The notes under the pieces are model-generated. The model saw only the letters and a program-made list of their open reading frames with translations, had not been told where the DNA came from and ran no database searches. Below, piece after piece: positions 52,222 through 61,757 of a stretch of DNA of 64,000 nucleotides. How positions within the stretch are numbered: position 1 is the stretch's first letter; every line of letters begins with the position of its first letter. Source of the DNA: Endozoicomonas sp. G2_1 (lineage in GTDB: Bacteria; Pseudomonadota; Gammaproteobacteria; Enterobacterales; Alteromonadaceae). Position numbers and translations under genes: made by a program. The stretch lies in NCBI RefSeq assembly GCF_017744155.1, contig NZ_JAGHQT010000006.1, positions 1 through 64,000 of the forward strand. Reading direction: 5' to 3'.

Positions 52222-54072
52222 TTAAAGCTCACAAGCCAAACAAAATGAGTAAACACCTTGAGGATCGTTGAAGCTATTGAGTTTGTTAATTTCAGCACGC
52301 ATAGTTTTGATGACTTGATCAACTGGGCCTGTCGTAACAGGGCCTCCGCTGTTGAGTGCTGGCGCCAAATAAGTGGTTGCTTGACCAAATAAGTTGCGCA
52401 AGAACTTATCACGAGCAGAAAGTTCTTTTTCAACGAGCAGGGTATCGTATTGCTCTAATCCAGCTAATTCTGCTGCGGCAGTTACTGCACTGTCAAAGTC
52501 ACCCAACTCGTCGACCAAACCTAACTCAAGCGCTTTAGCACCTGACCAAACACGGCCTTGAGCAACGGCATCGACATCTTCTAAGCTCATATTGCGACTT
52601 TGTGCAACTAAACTAATGAAGTCTTGATAACCGCGGTCGATATTCATTTGAATTAAACGACCAACACCTTCATTCAGCGGTCTAGCAAGGCTAAAACCAG
52701 ATAAGTCCGTTGTGCCAACGCCATCACTGTATACGCCCAGTTTGCCAAGTGAATCTTCAAAGGTCATAAACAAGCCAAAAATACCAATAGAGCCAGTAAT
52801 AGTAGAGGGACTAGCGATGATTTTGTTGGCTGACGCTGAAATCCAGTAGCCGCCAGACGCTGCTAATGAGCCCATAGAAGCAACCACAGGTTTGCCCGCT
52901 TGTTTGAGCAATTCAACTTCTTGACGAATGATTTCAGACGCATAGGCACTGCCACCTGGGCTGTCAACGCGAAGCACCACAGCTTTTACGTCTGGGTTAA
53001 AGCGCGCTTTGCGCAGTAACTTGGCTGTGCTATCACCACCAATGTTGCCCGGTTTTTGCGTACCGTTGAGAATAGTACCCTTGGCGACTACCACTGCAAC
53101 TTTGTCGGTTAGCGGGTTAACTTGTTCAATCGGTGGCGTGATCGCTTGTAGATAATCTTTGTAGCTAATCTGGTTAAAGCTGTTGCCGCGTTTGTTTTTT
53201 CCAACCATGGCAATAAGCTCGTCGCGGATTTGCTCGCGAGTTTTAAGCTCGTCTACCCAGTTGTTGTTGAGCGCATATTCTGCGACATTGCCGTCAGATT
53301 CACTTAATTTGGCGAGAAGTGCCTCGATGTTCTCATCAAACTGGCCAACATCGATACCGCGTTGCTTGGCAACATCTTGCTTATATTGTTGCCATAAGTC
53401 ATCAAGCCATAGTTTATTCGCTTCTTTGGCGGCGTCTGACATATCATCGCGAAGATAAGGTTCAACTGCCGACTTATAGGTACCAACGCGGAAAATATGT
53501 TGGTTAATCGATAACTTTTCTAATGCACTTTTAAAGTAAAGTTGATAACGGCCATAGCCTTCAAGTAAAAACCAGCCTTTCGGGTTGAGCCAAATTTTGT
53601 CTGCAGTGCTGGCAAGATAATATTGGTCTTGGCTGTAGGTGTCAGCGACCGCGATAACTTTTTTACCACTGCTTTTGAATTGCTCAAGTGCTTTAGCAAC
53701 GTCTTTGAGTTTAGTTAAACCACCGCGCCCTAATGCATCTAGCTTTAATACGATCATCTCAATGCGATCATCGCGCTCAGCTTTATTAATAACCTTGACT
53801 AAGTTGGCAAGCAAAATTTCTGGATTAGATTGCTGCTGATCACTCATTTCGTTAATAAAGCCATCAACCGGGTCAATCTCAAATTTTTGCTCGACGATGT
53901 CGCCTCTGAGGTTTAATACCAATGCAGATTTTTGCGGAACAACCACTTTGCCGTCATCTTGGTTCAATGCCACGATAAAAATAATCAAAACGGTGAAAAA
54001 GACCAGATTGACGATAACCTTACGGCTGGTGTTAATAACACGCCAGAGTATGCTGGCAAAGCGTTTTAACAT
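52222..54072 (-). CDS. sppA: signal peptide peptidase SppA (67K type)
   Basis: Membrane-bound serine protease (S49 family) that degrades cleaved signal peptides. The 616-residue length fits the duplicated 67K form of E. coli (618). An N-terminal membrane anchor (about residues 18-38) is followed by two S49 domains. The catalytic Lys is in FRVGTYKSAVEPYLRDDMS near residue 199 and the Ser in SMGSLAASGGYWIS near 402, one from each half as in the E. coli enzyme. AAGGA precedes the ATG. The conserved neighbour order (YdjA nearby, sppA, ansA) agrees with E. coli. Confidence 0.96.
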   Translation of the reverse strand: MLKRFASILWRVINTSRKVIVNLVFFTVLIIFIVALNQDDGKVVVPQKSALVLNLRGDIVEQKFEIDPVDGFINEMSDQQQSNPEILLANLVKVINKAERDDRIEMIVLKLDALGRGGLTKLKDVAKALEQFKSSGKKVIAVADTYSQDQYYLASTADKIWLNPKGWFLLEGYGRYQLYFKSALEKLSINQHIFRVGTYKSAVEPYLRDDMSDAAKEANKLWLDDLWQQYKQDVAKQRGIDVGQFDENIEALLAKLSESDGNVAEYALNNNWVDELKTREQIRDELIAMVGKNKRGNSFNQISYKDYLQAITPPIEQVNPLTDKVAVVVAKGTILNGTQKPGNIGGDSTAKLLRKARFNPDVKAVVLRVDSPGGSAYASEIIRQEVELLKQAGKPVVASMGSLAASGGYWISASANKIIASPSTITGSIGIFGLFMTFEDSLGKLGVYSDGVGTTDLSGFSLARPLNEGVGRLIQMNIDRGYQDFISLVAQSRNMSLEDVDAVAQGRVWSGAKALELGLVDELGDFDSAVTAAAELAGLEQYDTLLVEKELSARDKFLRNLFGQATTYLAPALNSGGPVTTGPVDQVIKTMRAEINKLNSFNDPQGVYSFCLACEL

Positions 54073-54303
54073 ATATACATCCTTAACATGAGAATTTACT
54101 TGATAGTAGACAGTGACTTAAGGCGCTGCCTTTCATATCTGCGAGCGATTTTGTATTTATATACAATTATGCAATGTTTTCTTTTACTGGTTAACTATTT
54201 TAACGACAAAATTGATAATTAGATCTCGTTTTTTGAAAGATTTTATTTCATAGTATGTTCTATTACTCCAGCTCCATGTGAACGCAACAATTAAGTGAAC
54301 TTT

Positions 54304-54990
54304 ATGAAATTATTACAATATTACCAATGCTTTAAGTCGATGTTACCTAAGTTTGATGGCATTCCGTCATTTTTAATTCGCTTGTACCTCGCGCCTGTTT
54401 TTATTATGGCGGGTTACAGCAAGTTACAATTGGGTAATCCAGACGTCACTGGCTTGGCGAGCCTTGCTGCCGACCCTAATATCGTTGCTTGGTTTGGCAA
54501 TGCTGATTGGGGCTTGGGGTTACCGGCACCAACATTAATGGCTAACTTAGCTGCTTGGACAGAATTTGCTGGTGGTTGGTTGTTATTAATTGGTTTATTG
54601 ACCCGTTTAGTTTCTATTCCATTGATGTTCACTATGATTGTTGCGGTAACAACTGTTCACGCAGATAACGGTTGGTTCGCGATTACCCCAACTAACCCTG
54701 ATACTAGCCCTGCGAAAGTATTTTCTTGGTTAGGTTCAAGTGCAGCCGATGAAAGCTTGGCTAATAGTAGCGCTACTGGCACAAAATTAGAACGCATGCG
54801 CGGCATTTTAGATGAAAACGGTAATACCGAGTGGTTGTATGAGAATGGCGGCATTGTTGTCTTAAACAACGGTATTGAATTTGGTGCTACCTACTTTATT
54901 ATGCTACTGGCGTTATTCTTCATCGGCGCGGGTCGTTATACTAGTATTGATCACTACGCTTATCGTTTTATCGAAAAAAAGCAAGCGTAG
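54304..54990 (+). CDS. DoxX-family membrane protein
   Basis: A 228-residue inner-membrane protein of the DoxX/DoxD family. The first helix carries FLIRLYLAPVFIMAGYSKLQ (typical DoxX start, about residues 20-40). Helix two is LAAWTEFAGGWLLLIGLLTRL (about 80-100), followed by PLMFTMIVAVTTVH, and a last helix near 195-215. A long hydrophilic loop (about 120-185, TNPDTSPAKVFSWLGSSAADES and onward) between helices three and four is larger than in small DoxX proteins. The physiological role of most bacterial members is unknown; links to quinol oxidase subunits and thiosulfate metabolism exist for archaeal DoxD. The start is taken at ATG 54304; GTG 54295 is the alternative. Confidence 0.82.
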   Translation: MKLLQYYQCFKSMLPKFDGIPSFLIRLYLAPVFIMAGYSKLQLGNPDVTGLASLAADPNIVAWFGNADWGLGLPAPTLMANLAAWTEFAGGWLLLIGLLTRLVSIPLMFTMIVAVTTVHADNGWFAITPTNPDTSPAKVFSWLGSSAADESLANSSATGTKLERMRGILDENGNTEWLYENGGIVVLNNGIEFGATYFIMLLALFFIGAGRYTSIDHYAYRFIEKKQA

Positions 54991-55109
54991 TCAATTGAGC
55001 TAGATAACTCGCTGGTAACATTACAAAAACCATATAAATATTGTGGTTTGAGAATAAGGCAAATAAGCGGTAGACTGGCGCTTATTTGCCTTTTTTAGTT
55101 GTGCTATTT

Positions 55110-55667
55110 ATGCCAAATACCTACCCCACTCAAATACTTACCGAAAGACAGTCAAACCCATTTTTACAAGCGCCAGCGCCCGATGAAGATGCTCTAGAGG
55201 TGATTCTCAAAGCGGCAACTAGGGTCCCCGATCACGCCTGTCTAAGTCCCTACCGCTTTACTATTTGCCAAGGGCAAGGCCTTGATAAATTAACTGACGT
55301 TTTCGTTGAAGCAACCAAGAAAAGTGGCGCTGATGAAGCCAAAGTAACCAAAGCGCAAAAAATGGCTTATCGCGCTCCGATGATCATTGTCATCAGCTCA
55401 AATGTTCAAGAACATCCAAAAGTACCAAGAGTTGAGCAAATTATTACCGCTGGCTGCGCGGCACATGCAATGCAAATGGCGGCATTTGCCCAAGGTTACG
55501 GCGCGATGTGGCGAACTGGCGATTTAGCCCACAATGCTGATGTTAAACAAGCATTAGGGGTTGCAGAAAAAGATGAAATTATTGGCTTTCTTTATCTCGG
55601 CTCCGTCGCCAAAGAGCTGCCGATAAGACCAAACCGCGAATCGGCAGGTTTTGTTAATTATTTATAG
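55110..55667 (+). CDS. nitroreductase-family protein, YdjA type
   Basis: A 185-residue flavin (FMN)-dependent oxidoreductase of the small single-domain nitroreductase class. It has ILTERQSNPFLQAPAPDEDA at the N-terminus, the FMN-binding ATRVPDHACLSPYRF, KVPRVEQIITAGCAAHAMQMAAFAQGYGAMWRTG near 110-145 and GFLYLGSV near 165, all matching E. coli YdjA. The natural substrate is unknown. I start at MPNTYPTQ (55110); the eight upstream residues MPFLVVLF are not family-like. In E. coli ydjA lies next to sppA-ansA; here a DoxX gene has been added in between. Confidence 0.9.
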   Translation: MPNTYPTQILTERQSNPFLQAPAPDEDALEVILKAATRVPDHACLSPYRFTICQGQGLDKLTDVFVEATKKSGADEAKVTKAQKMAYRAPMIIVISSNVQEHPKVPRVEQIITAGCAAHAMQMAAFAQGYGAMWRTGDLAHNADVKQALGVAEKDEIIGFLYLGSVAKELPIRPNRESAGFVNYL

Positions 55668-55778
55668 AAAATTAACAAATAGCTCCGCCGAAACTAGTGA
55701 AAGTAGGTAATAAAAAGCCTGATCAATGTTAAGTTACTTATAAATATTATTCTGTTGTATTGTTCTGAAAATATAGAA

Positions 55779-56231
55779 ATGAACTATCAATTAAAAGAAA
55801 TAACAAGAACAAATTATTATACTGATGATTGTGAAGAACTTTTTAGTCACGATCGATACTCTCATCGATTTGCTAAACTAAAGTTTCCTGATTGCCAATA
55901 TAAATTTAATTGGCAAAGTGATTTAATTGAACCTAAATTACTTGAGCTTAATCATGACACGCTATTTTTAGGCATAGACCTTTATGCAGCGGTAGTTAAT
56001 ACAAAAGTGTTTGAAATTCATTTGCTCGAGAAACAACATAGTTTTTTTTTAGAAGCTTTCGTGTTGAATGAAAATCTTATATTTATTTCACAGTTGTCAT
56101 GCACTATATATTCGATTGAACATATGGTAATTGAGAAGAAATATGATTTCTCTGATATGTATTTAGACCATGAAACAGTCGATGGGGGCGTGCAAATAAC
56201 CATGCAAGATGGCAACGTTTTAATTATCTAA
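55779..56231 (+). CDS. hypothetical protein, AT-rich orphan gene
   Basis: A 150-residue soluble protein beginning MNYQLKEITRTNYYTDDCEE; I do not recognise the family. It is rich in Ile, Leu, Phe, Tyr, Asp and Glu with an acidic character, and predicted strands alternate through FLGIDLYAAVVN, FEIHLLEKQHSFFLEAFVL and LIFISQLSCTIYSIE, suggesting a mostly beta fold. The AT content is visibly higher and codon use less typical than in its neighbours, which suggests recent acquisition. The start is ATG 55779; the in-frame TTG at 55755 is less likely. No toxin, phage or transposase gene is adjacent. Proteins of this size and composition are sometimes immunity-like, but nothing here shows that. Confidence 0.6.
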   Translation: MNYQLKEITRTNYYTDDCEELFSHDRYSHRFAKLKFPDCQYKFNWQSDLIEPKLLELNHDTLFLGIDLYAAVVNTKVFEIHLLEKQHSFFLEAFVLNENLIFISQLSCTIYSIEHMVIEKKYDFSDMYLDHETVDGGVQITMQDGNVLII

Positions 56232-56317
56232 AGAGATAAATTCACGTTTTTCAAGCTTTCAGAGTTATCATGTAGTTGTCAAACGTCAAATCATACGAAC
56301 AACAAACAATTGAAAAT

Positions 56318-56346
56318 AAAAACGCCAGCAAATAGCTGGCGTTTTT
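56318..56346. terminator. bidirectional terminator between the orphan gene and the PhoD-type phosphatase
   Basis: AACGCCAGC, loop AAATA and GCTGGCGTT with A-run and T-run flanks. Confidence 0.92.
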
Positions 56347-56370
56347 TATGTTTCAGAGAAAGGTGATTAT

Positions 56371-58107
56371 TTAACTGGCAATCACGTTTTCACCTGCACG
56401 CACGGTTAGGGTATTACCGCGTTCAGCCACTTCTTGGTATTCGCTGCTAGCAACAGTACTTAAATGTACCCACTCAGATGTTGCTTGTTCCGGGGTAAAT
56501 GTTACTACCATATAGCCGCGATCAGCGATATTCATGTACTGCAAGTCATCAACCAAAACCTGTAGCGCTTGCTCTGCTTGTGGGACAAAGTCTGCAGGAA
56601 TACTTAAAAAGCTTTCAAGGCCGGGTGAACTAACACCAGCGGTTGCGAACTCAACACCAACATTGTTGCCGTTGATGTCTTTTAAGTTATTAGCCCATGC
56701 ATTGTGAGTATCACCAGCTAAGACAACCAAGTTGTGATTTAAAATTCTCGAAGAGCCCATAACAATTTCGCGCTCAACCGCGTAGCCGTCCCATGCATCT
56801 AAATTATATGGTACACCAACTGCTACCCGCGCACGCTCAGCGTCAGTGACGGTTGGGTCGCCGGCGTTAATTCGGCCTTTGATTTGAGCAAGTTCAGCAA
56901 AGCTGCCTAAAATAGCCGGAGAAGGGTTAGATAAACCGCTTAATAATTCAGCAGGAATATTCATTCTGCCCATGAGTATTTGCTGTCCTAACACTTGCCA
57001 AGTTGCTGATGAACCGTTGAGGCTAGACTGTAACCAGCTCAATTGCTCTGAGCCTAACAAGGTTCGGTTGCGATCAGTGACTGCCGCAGTAAAACCGGGC
57101 GCGTCAAATTGTCCTGTGGTTGCGTCAATAAAGTCAGCGTAATCGAGTTGCTCGTCACGGGCGATAAGGCGGGTGTCAAGCATGTGTAGGTTAACTAAGT
57201 TACCGAAACTAAAGCTGCGATAAATGCGCTCGTTGTCACTTACCGTTAACGGACGGATAGGAAGCCATTCAAAGTATGCTTGCAGGGCTGCTGCTTTGCG
57301 GGTATCAAAATCACCTTCGCCTTCGTTGTGGTTTTCGGCGCCTTCGCGCCAAGCGTCGTTGGCAACTTCGTGATCATCCCATACAACAATAAAAGGTACG
57401 TTTTGGTGTAAGTTTTGTAAATCTTCATCACCGCGATATAACGCGTAACGACGACGATAATCAGTTAACGTTAAACACTCAGTATTGTTATCTGCAGGCA
57501 GTGTTCTGCCAATGGCCTCAGCATTTTCTGTTCCGAACTCACCGTTGCCGTATTCGTAAATGTAGTCACCTAAGTGTACAACGGCGTCAAGATCTTGAAT
57601 TTTTGCCGCGCTGTTGTAGGCATTGAAGTGACCAGCAGGGAAGTTTGAACAAGAAAAGACTGCCAATTTAACTTGATTGACAATACCTACGGGTAACGTT
57701 TTGGTAGTACCAACCGGTGAGGTTGTACCGTTTGATACAAAGCGGTAGTAATAGGTTGTGTCAAAAGAGAGCTGTTGTAAGTCAATTTTAACGGTAAAAT
57801 CTGAACTAGTCTGTGCAACCGTAGAACCTGTGTGCACCATATTGCTGAAGTTAGCGTCAGTTGCAACTTCCCAATTTACGGTCACGACGCGCGCGTCATT
57901 TTGTGGTGTAACGCGCGTCCAAATGATAACTGAATCACTAAGTGGATCGCCGGATGCAACCCCGTGATCAAATGACACAGGAACACTGGTGCCTTCAGGA
58001 CCAGTAAAATTACCATCGTTACAACCCATCAAACCGGTTGAAATAACTACGCTGCCAAAGCCAGCCATTGACGCTTTAATAAAGGCGCGTCTTGTAAACT
58101 TGCTCAT
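56371..58107 (-). CDS. phoD: Tat-exported PhoD-type alkaline phosphatase/phosphodiesterase
   Basis: A 578-residue metallophosphatase exported folded by the Tat system: TRRAFIKASMAG (residues 5-16) carries the twin arginine. A possible lipobox LMGC at about 26-29 would make it a lipoprotein. The PhoD N-terminal beta domain (about 45-140, SFDHGVASGDPLSDSVIIWT) is followed by the catalytic domain (about 145-550) with VHLGDYIYEYG near 178, PFIVVWDDHEVANDAW near 240 and VVLAGDTHNAW near 460, the metal and catalytic motifs of the Bacillus PhoD/phospholipase D class. It releases phosphate from mono- or diesters outside the cytoplasm. AAGGGGA precedes the ATG. It may work together with the phytase-like lipoprotein; a clear Pho box was not found here. 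Confidence 0.93.
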   Translation of the reverse strand: MSKFTRRAFIKASMAGFGSVVISTGLMGCNDGNFTGPEGTSVPVSFDHGVASGDPLSDSVIIWTRVTPQNDARVVTVNWEVATDANFSNMVHTGSTVAQTSSDFTVKIDLQQLSFDTTYYYRFVSNGTTSPVGTTKTLPVGIVNQVKLAVFSCSNFPAGHFNAYNSAAKIQDLDAVVHLGDYIYEYGNGEFGTENAEAIGRTLPADNNTECLTLTDYRRRYALYRGDEDLQNLHQNVPFIVVWDDHEVANDAWREGAENHNEGEGDFDTRKAAALQAYFEWLPIRPLTVSDNERIYRSFSFGNLVNLHMLDTRLIARDEQLDYADFIDATTGQFDAPGFTAAVTDRNRTLLGSEQLSWLQSSLNGSSATWQVLGQQILMGRMNIPAELLSGLSNPSPAILGSFAELAQIKGRINAGDPTVTDAERARVAVGVPYNLDAWDGYAVEREIVMGSSRILNHNLVVLAGDTHNAWANNLKDINGNNVGVEFATAGVSSPGLESFLSIPADFVPQAEQALQVLVDDLQYMNIADRGYMVVTFTPEQATSEWVHLSTVASSEYQEVAERGNTLTVRAGENVIAS

Positions 58108-58385
58108 CTAATTTCCCCTTACATTAAGATAAGTCGCTAATTTCGCTGTTGTACTATTATTGCGATATTTATTGTTCGCAAATCAATCAGGTCGGATTAG
58201 CTGCGAACTAGTTTAGCTAAAATACTTCAAACTAGTACAAATGTACAATAGGTTATTAACAATATATGACAATAAGGTTAACAATAGGCGAATATTCGAT
58301 GAATTTATTCTTGCGTAGATACTATAGTGATGTAAAACACCATGGTGTTGCTCGAGGAATGTTGGGGGAAAGTACAGTCAGATGC
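58108..58385. promoter_or_regulatory. AT-rich region upstream of the PhoD-type gene
   Basis: About 280 bases between the asnS terminator and the phosphatase start, with no ORF. It should hold the phosphatase promoter. TTAACAATA occurs twice (58256 and 58278) with TGACAATA in between (58267); on the minus strand these read as Pho-box-like TTGTTA/TTGTCA units, but the spacings are 10 and 12 rather than 11. Confidence 0.35.
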
Positions 58386-58414
58386 AAAAAAGGCTACCTG
58401 AGGTAGCCTTTTTT
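58386..58414. terminator. terminator after asnS
   Basis: GGCTACC, loop TGA and GGTAGCC, with A-run and T-run flanks; it lies 23 bases beyond the asnS stop. Confidence 0.92.
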
Positions 58415-58436
58415 AAGTAAAAATCAACGCTGTTGA

Positions 58437-59837
58437 TTAAAACGCACAGTTGTTTGGTGTTCTTGGGAAAGGAATCACATCGCGAACGTTCTGCATGCCA
58501 GTTGCGTAGGCAACCAAACGCTCAAAGCCCAAGCCAAAACCCGAGTGCGGCACAGTGCCGTAACGGCGTAAGTCGCGGTACCAGCCGTAGTCTGCTGGTT
58601 CAAGACCCATTTCAGTAATACGTTGGTCAAGCACATCCAAGCGTTCTTCACGCTGGCTACCACCAATAATTTCACCGATGCCTGGCGCTAATACGTCCAT
58701 GGCGGCAACGGTTTTACCGTCGTCGTTTAAGCGCATGTAAAACGCTTTAATGTCTTTCGGATAGTTTTGAAGAACTACTGGGCCGCCAACGTGCTCTTCA
58801 GCAAGGTAGCGCTCGTGCTCAGAGTTTAAGTCGATGCCCCAAGACACAGGGTTTTCAAAAGTCTTACCACAGTTTTGTAAGATTTCAATCGCGTCGGTGT
58901 AGTCCATGCGAACAAAATCAGAGTTGATAATGGCATTTAAGCGATCGATAACCGTTTTGTCGACGCGTTGTTGGAAAAATGCCATGTCGTCGGCGCGCTC
59001 TTCAAGCAATGCTTTTAACACGTATTTAAGCATTTCTTCGGCTAAATCAGCAGCGTCGCTCAAGTTTGCAAAAGCGATTTCAGGTTCTACCATCCAAAAC
59101 TCTGCCAAGTGACGACTAGTGTTTGAATTCTCGGCGCGGAATGTTGGGCCAAAGGTGTAAACCTTTGATAGTGCACAACAGTATGTTTCAACGTTAAGTT
59201 GACCAGAAACCGTCAAAAACGACTCTTTACCGAAGAAGTCTTCGCTGTAGTCAATTTGGCCTTGTTCAGTACGCGGCAAGTTTTCCATGTCTAGCGTACT
59301 AACGCGGAACATTTCACCGGCGCCTTCTGTATCACTGGCTGTGATCAACGGTGTTGCAATCCAGTTGTAGCCTTTTTCATATAAAAAGCGGTGTACTGCT
59401 TGTGCTAAACAGTTGCGTACGCGGGTGACAGCGCCGCCAATATTAGTGCGCGCGCGCAAGTGAGCGTGTTCACGCAAAAATTCAATGCTGTGGCGCTTGG
59501 CGGCCATTGGGTAAGTATCAGGGTCTTCAACTAAACCAAGTACTTCAACCTCAGTTGCTTGAATTTCAAAAGCTTGGCCTTGGCCCGGTGATTCAACCAA
59601 TTCACCGGTGACTTTTACCGACGCACCTGTGGTTAGTTTTAATACTTCTTCTTGGTAATTATTAAGGTCGTTTGGCACAATCGCTTGAATTGGATCAAAA
59701 CATGAACCATCGTGAATGGCTAAAAACGAAATACCGGCTTTAGAGTCGCGGCGTGTGCGAATCCAACCATGTACAGTGATTGGTTCACTGACAGGGTATT
59801 TACCCGCTAAGACATCAGCAATAGCAATAACTGACAT
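58437..59837 (-). CDS. asnS: asparaginyl-tRNA synthetase
   Basis: Class IIb synthetase charging tRNA(Asn). The 466-residue protein (same length as E. coli) has the N-terminal OB-fold anticodon domain (about 1-110, [17 protein letters not shown]). Motif 2 is [22 protein letters not shown] near 220-241 and motif 3 is [20 protein letters not shown] near 435-455, with the usual end [14 protein letters not shown]. The [11 protein letters not shown] sequence distinguishes AsnRS from AspRS. AGAGG precedes the ATG by eight bases. It is a single-gene transcript with its own terminator. Having AsnRS beside a cytoplasmic asparaginase elsewhere in the window means direct Asn charging is used. Confidence 0.97.
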   Translation of the reverse strand: MSVIAIADVLAGKYPVSEPITVHGWIRTRRDSKAGISFLAIHDGSCFDPIQAIVPNDLNNYQEEVLKLTTGASVKVTGELVESPGQGQAFEIQATEVEVLGLVEDPDTYPMAAKRHSIEFLREHAHLRARTNIGGAVTRVRNCLAQAVHRFLYEKGYNWIATPLITASDTEGAGEMFRVSTLDMENLPRTEQGQIDYSEDFFGKESFLTVSGQLNVETYCCALSKVYTFGPTFRAENSNTSRHLAEFWMVEPEIAFANLSDAADLAEEMLKYVLKALLEERADDMAFFQQRVDKTVIDRLNAIINSDFVRMDYTDAIEILQNCGKTFENPVSWGIDLNSEHERYLAEEHVGGPVVLQNYPKDIKAFYMRLNDDGKTVAAMDVLAPGIGEIIGGSQREERLDVLDQRITEMGLEPADYGWYRDLRRYGTVPHSGFGLGFERLVAYATGMQNVRDVIPFPRTPNNCAF

Positions 59838-60030
59838 TTATCGACCTCTTATCATTAAAATTTGGAAAAATTGAAAGTTTGCTATGTTACCGTGACTATT
59901 GCTTTTCACAAGCAAAACTTCTAAATTTTTAATGAGAACAGGCATTATTTGAAGGTTTTTTGTTATCGGCTGGTCAAATTATCCAGTTAACAAGAAAATT
60001 ATACCCAAACAAGCGCTAGAAGAGAGTAGT

Positions 60031-60387
60031 ATGGCTAACGAACGTCGAAAAGCACCTGATATTTGGATTTACGTTTCTAGGTTTTTGGCTATTTTTGGTT
60101 GGTGTTTGTTTATTGTCGCGATGGTGATATCGCATTACGCAGCACCGGAAGAAAATTATGGCTTATTGCGCTATCACAATATTGAAGTGCGAGACACTTG
60201 GCTAATGCCGCTAACAAATCAGCTCTATGTCGTTTTGTGGCTTAGTGCTCTCTCAAGTTACTTTTGTATCGTCTTAGATAAATTCCGCGCCCGCAGAAAA
60301 AGTGATAATAAACATTTTACTGCTGTTTTATTGCTTATTATCACTATTGCCTGGGTTACCTACATTCTAATTAACGTCAACCGCTAG
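60031..60387 (+). CDS. small three-helix membrane protein, unknown function
   Basis: A 118-residue protein with three hydrophobic segments: about residues 13-35 (IYVSRFLAIFGWCLFIVAMV), 62-82 (NQLYVVLWLSALSSYFCIVL) and 95-115 (FTAVLLLIITIAWVTYILIN). The loop between helices one and two, HYAAPEENYGLLRYHNIEVRDTW, is conserved-looking and polar, and a basic patch FRARRKSDNKH follows helix two. I do not recognise a named family. AGAGAG lies about seven bases before the ATG, so it is very likely a real gene. It diverges from asnS and converges on bioA; a small hairpin spans its stop codon (60378-60398). Confidence 0.7.
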   Translation: MANERRKAPDIWIYVSRFLAIFGWCLFIVAMVISHYAAPEENYGLLRYHNIEVRDTWLMPLTNQLYVVLWLSALSSYFCIVLDKFRARRKSDNKHFTAVLLLIITIAWVTYILINVNR

Positions 60388-60398
60388 ACCTGCGGTTG
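60378..60398. repeat. small hairpin overlapping the stop codon of the membrane-protein gene
   Basis: CAACCGC and GCGGTTG pair around TAGACCT, which contains the stop codon. It lies between two convergent genes only 20 bases apart and has no T-run. Confidence 0.4.
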
Positions 60399-60407
60399 GC
60401 ATTAATC

Positions 60408-61697
60408 TCACTCAGACAAGAAGCAATCATCTTCGTTCAATACTGTTGCAATGGCTTTGATTAGCTTGCTCAGCTCAGCCTGGTCGATAACGTAAGGCGG
60501 CATTAGGTAAATAAGTTTGCCAAACGGCCTAATCCACACGCCCAGCTCGACGAAACGTTGCTGAATTCTCGCCATATTAACTGCTTGTTTCGCTTCGACA
60601 ACACCAATAGCACCTAAACATCTAGTATCAGCAACTCTTGGATGATCAGCAAGTGGCATTAGTTCAGTGTTAAACTGCTGCTCTATCGACGACACTTGTT
60701 GTTGCCAGTCTGATTGTTGAAGTAAGTCAAGGCTAGCATTGGCAACCGCACATGCGAGAGGGTTACCCATAAACGTTGGTCCGTGCATAAAACAGCCAGC
60801 TTCGCCTTGGCTAATGGTCTTGGCAACGTCTTCAGAGCAGAGCGTGGCGGCTAAACTCATGTATCCGCCCGTTATTGCTTTGCCCAAGCACAAAATATCT
60901 GGCTCAACATCAGCCCATTGACACGCAAATAGTCTACCTGTGCGACCAAATCCAGTGGCGATTTCATCAGCAATTAATAACACTTGATGCTGTTTACAAA
61001 GTCGCGCGCAATGGCTGAGGAATTCTGGGTGATACATTCGCATACCACCAGCCCCTTGAACAATCGGCTCGATAATAAATGCGGCGATTTGGTCGCTGTA
61101 ATCAACAAAGTATTGCTCTAGTGCATCTAGGTGGCTATCGGACCATGTTTCACCAAATGCTGGGCTTGGCGCAGGTGCAAAATGGTTTTTCATCAACACT
61201 TGTTCAAATAACTGGTGCATACCATTGACCGGATCGCATACCGACATTGCAGCAAAAGTATCACCGTGATAGCCGTTGCGTACCGTCAAAAGTTTGCTTT
61301 TGTTTGCTCGACCTTTTGCATGCCAATATTGAATCGACATTTTTATCGCTACTTCAACTGCAACCGAACCACTGTCGGCAAGAAATACTTGGCTCAGTGA
61401 ACTTGGTGTCAGCTCAATTAATTTTTGGCATAAGTTAATCGCTGGCTGATGAGTTAAACCGCCAAACATAACATGGGCGAACTTGTCGGTTTGTTCAGTT
61501 AGCGCTTGATTAAGTGCAGGGTGGTTGTAACCGTGAATAACCGCCCACCACGATGACATACCGTCGATAACCTGCTCACCACTGGCAAGCGACAGTGTGC
61601 AGCCCTTAGCCTTGATGACTTCATAAGACGGCAGAGGGTTTGTCATCGAGGTATATGGATGCCAAATGTGATTCTTGTCGAAATCGCTGTTATTCAT
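60408..61697 (-). CDS. bioA: adenosylmethionine-8-amino-7-oxononanoate aminotransferase
   Basis: PLP enzyme of biotin synthesis that turns KAPA into DAPA with S-adenosylmethionine as amino donor. With ATG 61697 as start (430 residues, matching E. coli 429), it has HIWHPYTSM at residues 7-15, SSWWAVIHGYNHP near 50, the GYHGDTFAAMSV segment near 145, and the PLP lysine in CLGKAITGGYMSL near residue 273. A longer frame adding 35 residues would run through the BirA-like operator and is rejected. It diverges from bioB-bioF, the standard bidirectional biotin locus, across a 215-base control region. Confidence 0.95.
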   Translation of the reverse strand: MNNSDFDKNHIWHPYTSMTNPLPSYEVIKAKGCTLSLASGEQVIDGMSSWWAVIHGYNHPALNQALTEQTDKFAHVMFGGLTHQPAINLCQKLIELTPSSLSQVFLADSGSVAVEVAIKMSIQYWHAKGRANKSKLLTVRNGYHGDTFAAMSVCDPVNGMHQLFEQVLMKNHFAPAPSPAFGETWSDSHLDALEQYFVDYSDQIAAFIIEPIVQGAGGMRMYHPEFLSHCARLCKQHQVLLIADEIATGFGRTGRLFACQWADVEPDILCLGKAITGGYMSLAATLCSEDVAKTISQGEAGCFMHGPTFMGNPLACAVANASLDLLQQSDWQQQVSSIEQQFNTELMPLADHPRVADTRCLGAIGVVEAKQAVNMARIQQRFVELGVWIRPFGKLIYLMPPYVIDQAELSKLIKAIATVLNEDDCFLSE

Positions 61698-61724
61698 TAA
61701 ATTATTTGTTTGATTATTGTTCAA

Positions 61725-61757
61725 TGGTAAACCTTGCAGGATTTTTATCGTTGACAA
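61725..61757. promoter_or_regulatory. BirA-like biotin operator
   Basis: TGGTAAACC (61725-61733) and CGTTGACAA (61749-61757) match the two BirA half-sites TTGTAAACC and GGTTTACAA at 8/9 and 7/9 positions, with a 15-base spacer, in the divergent bioA-bioB region. The right half overlaps a perfect -35 box for bioB. By-eye match only. Confidence 0.5.

Noticed and set aside
58250-58290. Possible Pho box upstream of the PhoD-type phosphatase
   Set aside because: TTGTCAT- and TTGTTAA-like units are present on the minus strand, but their spacings are 10 and 12 bases and two of three units match only 4 of 7 positions. Not good enough beside the clear array at 6884.
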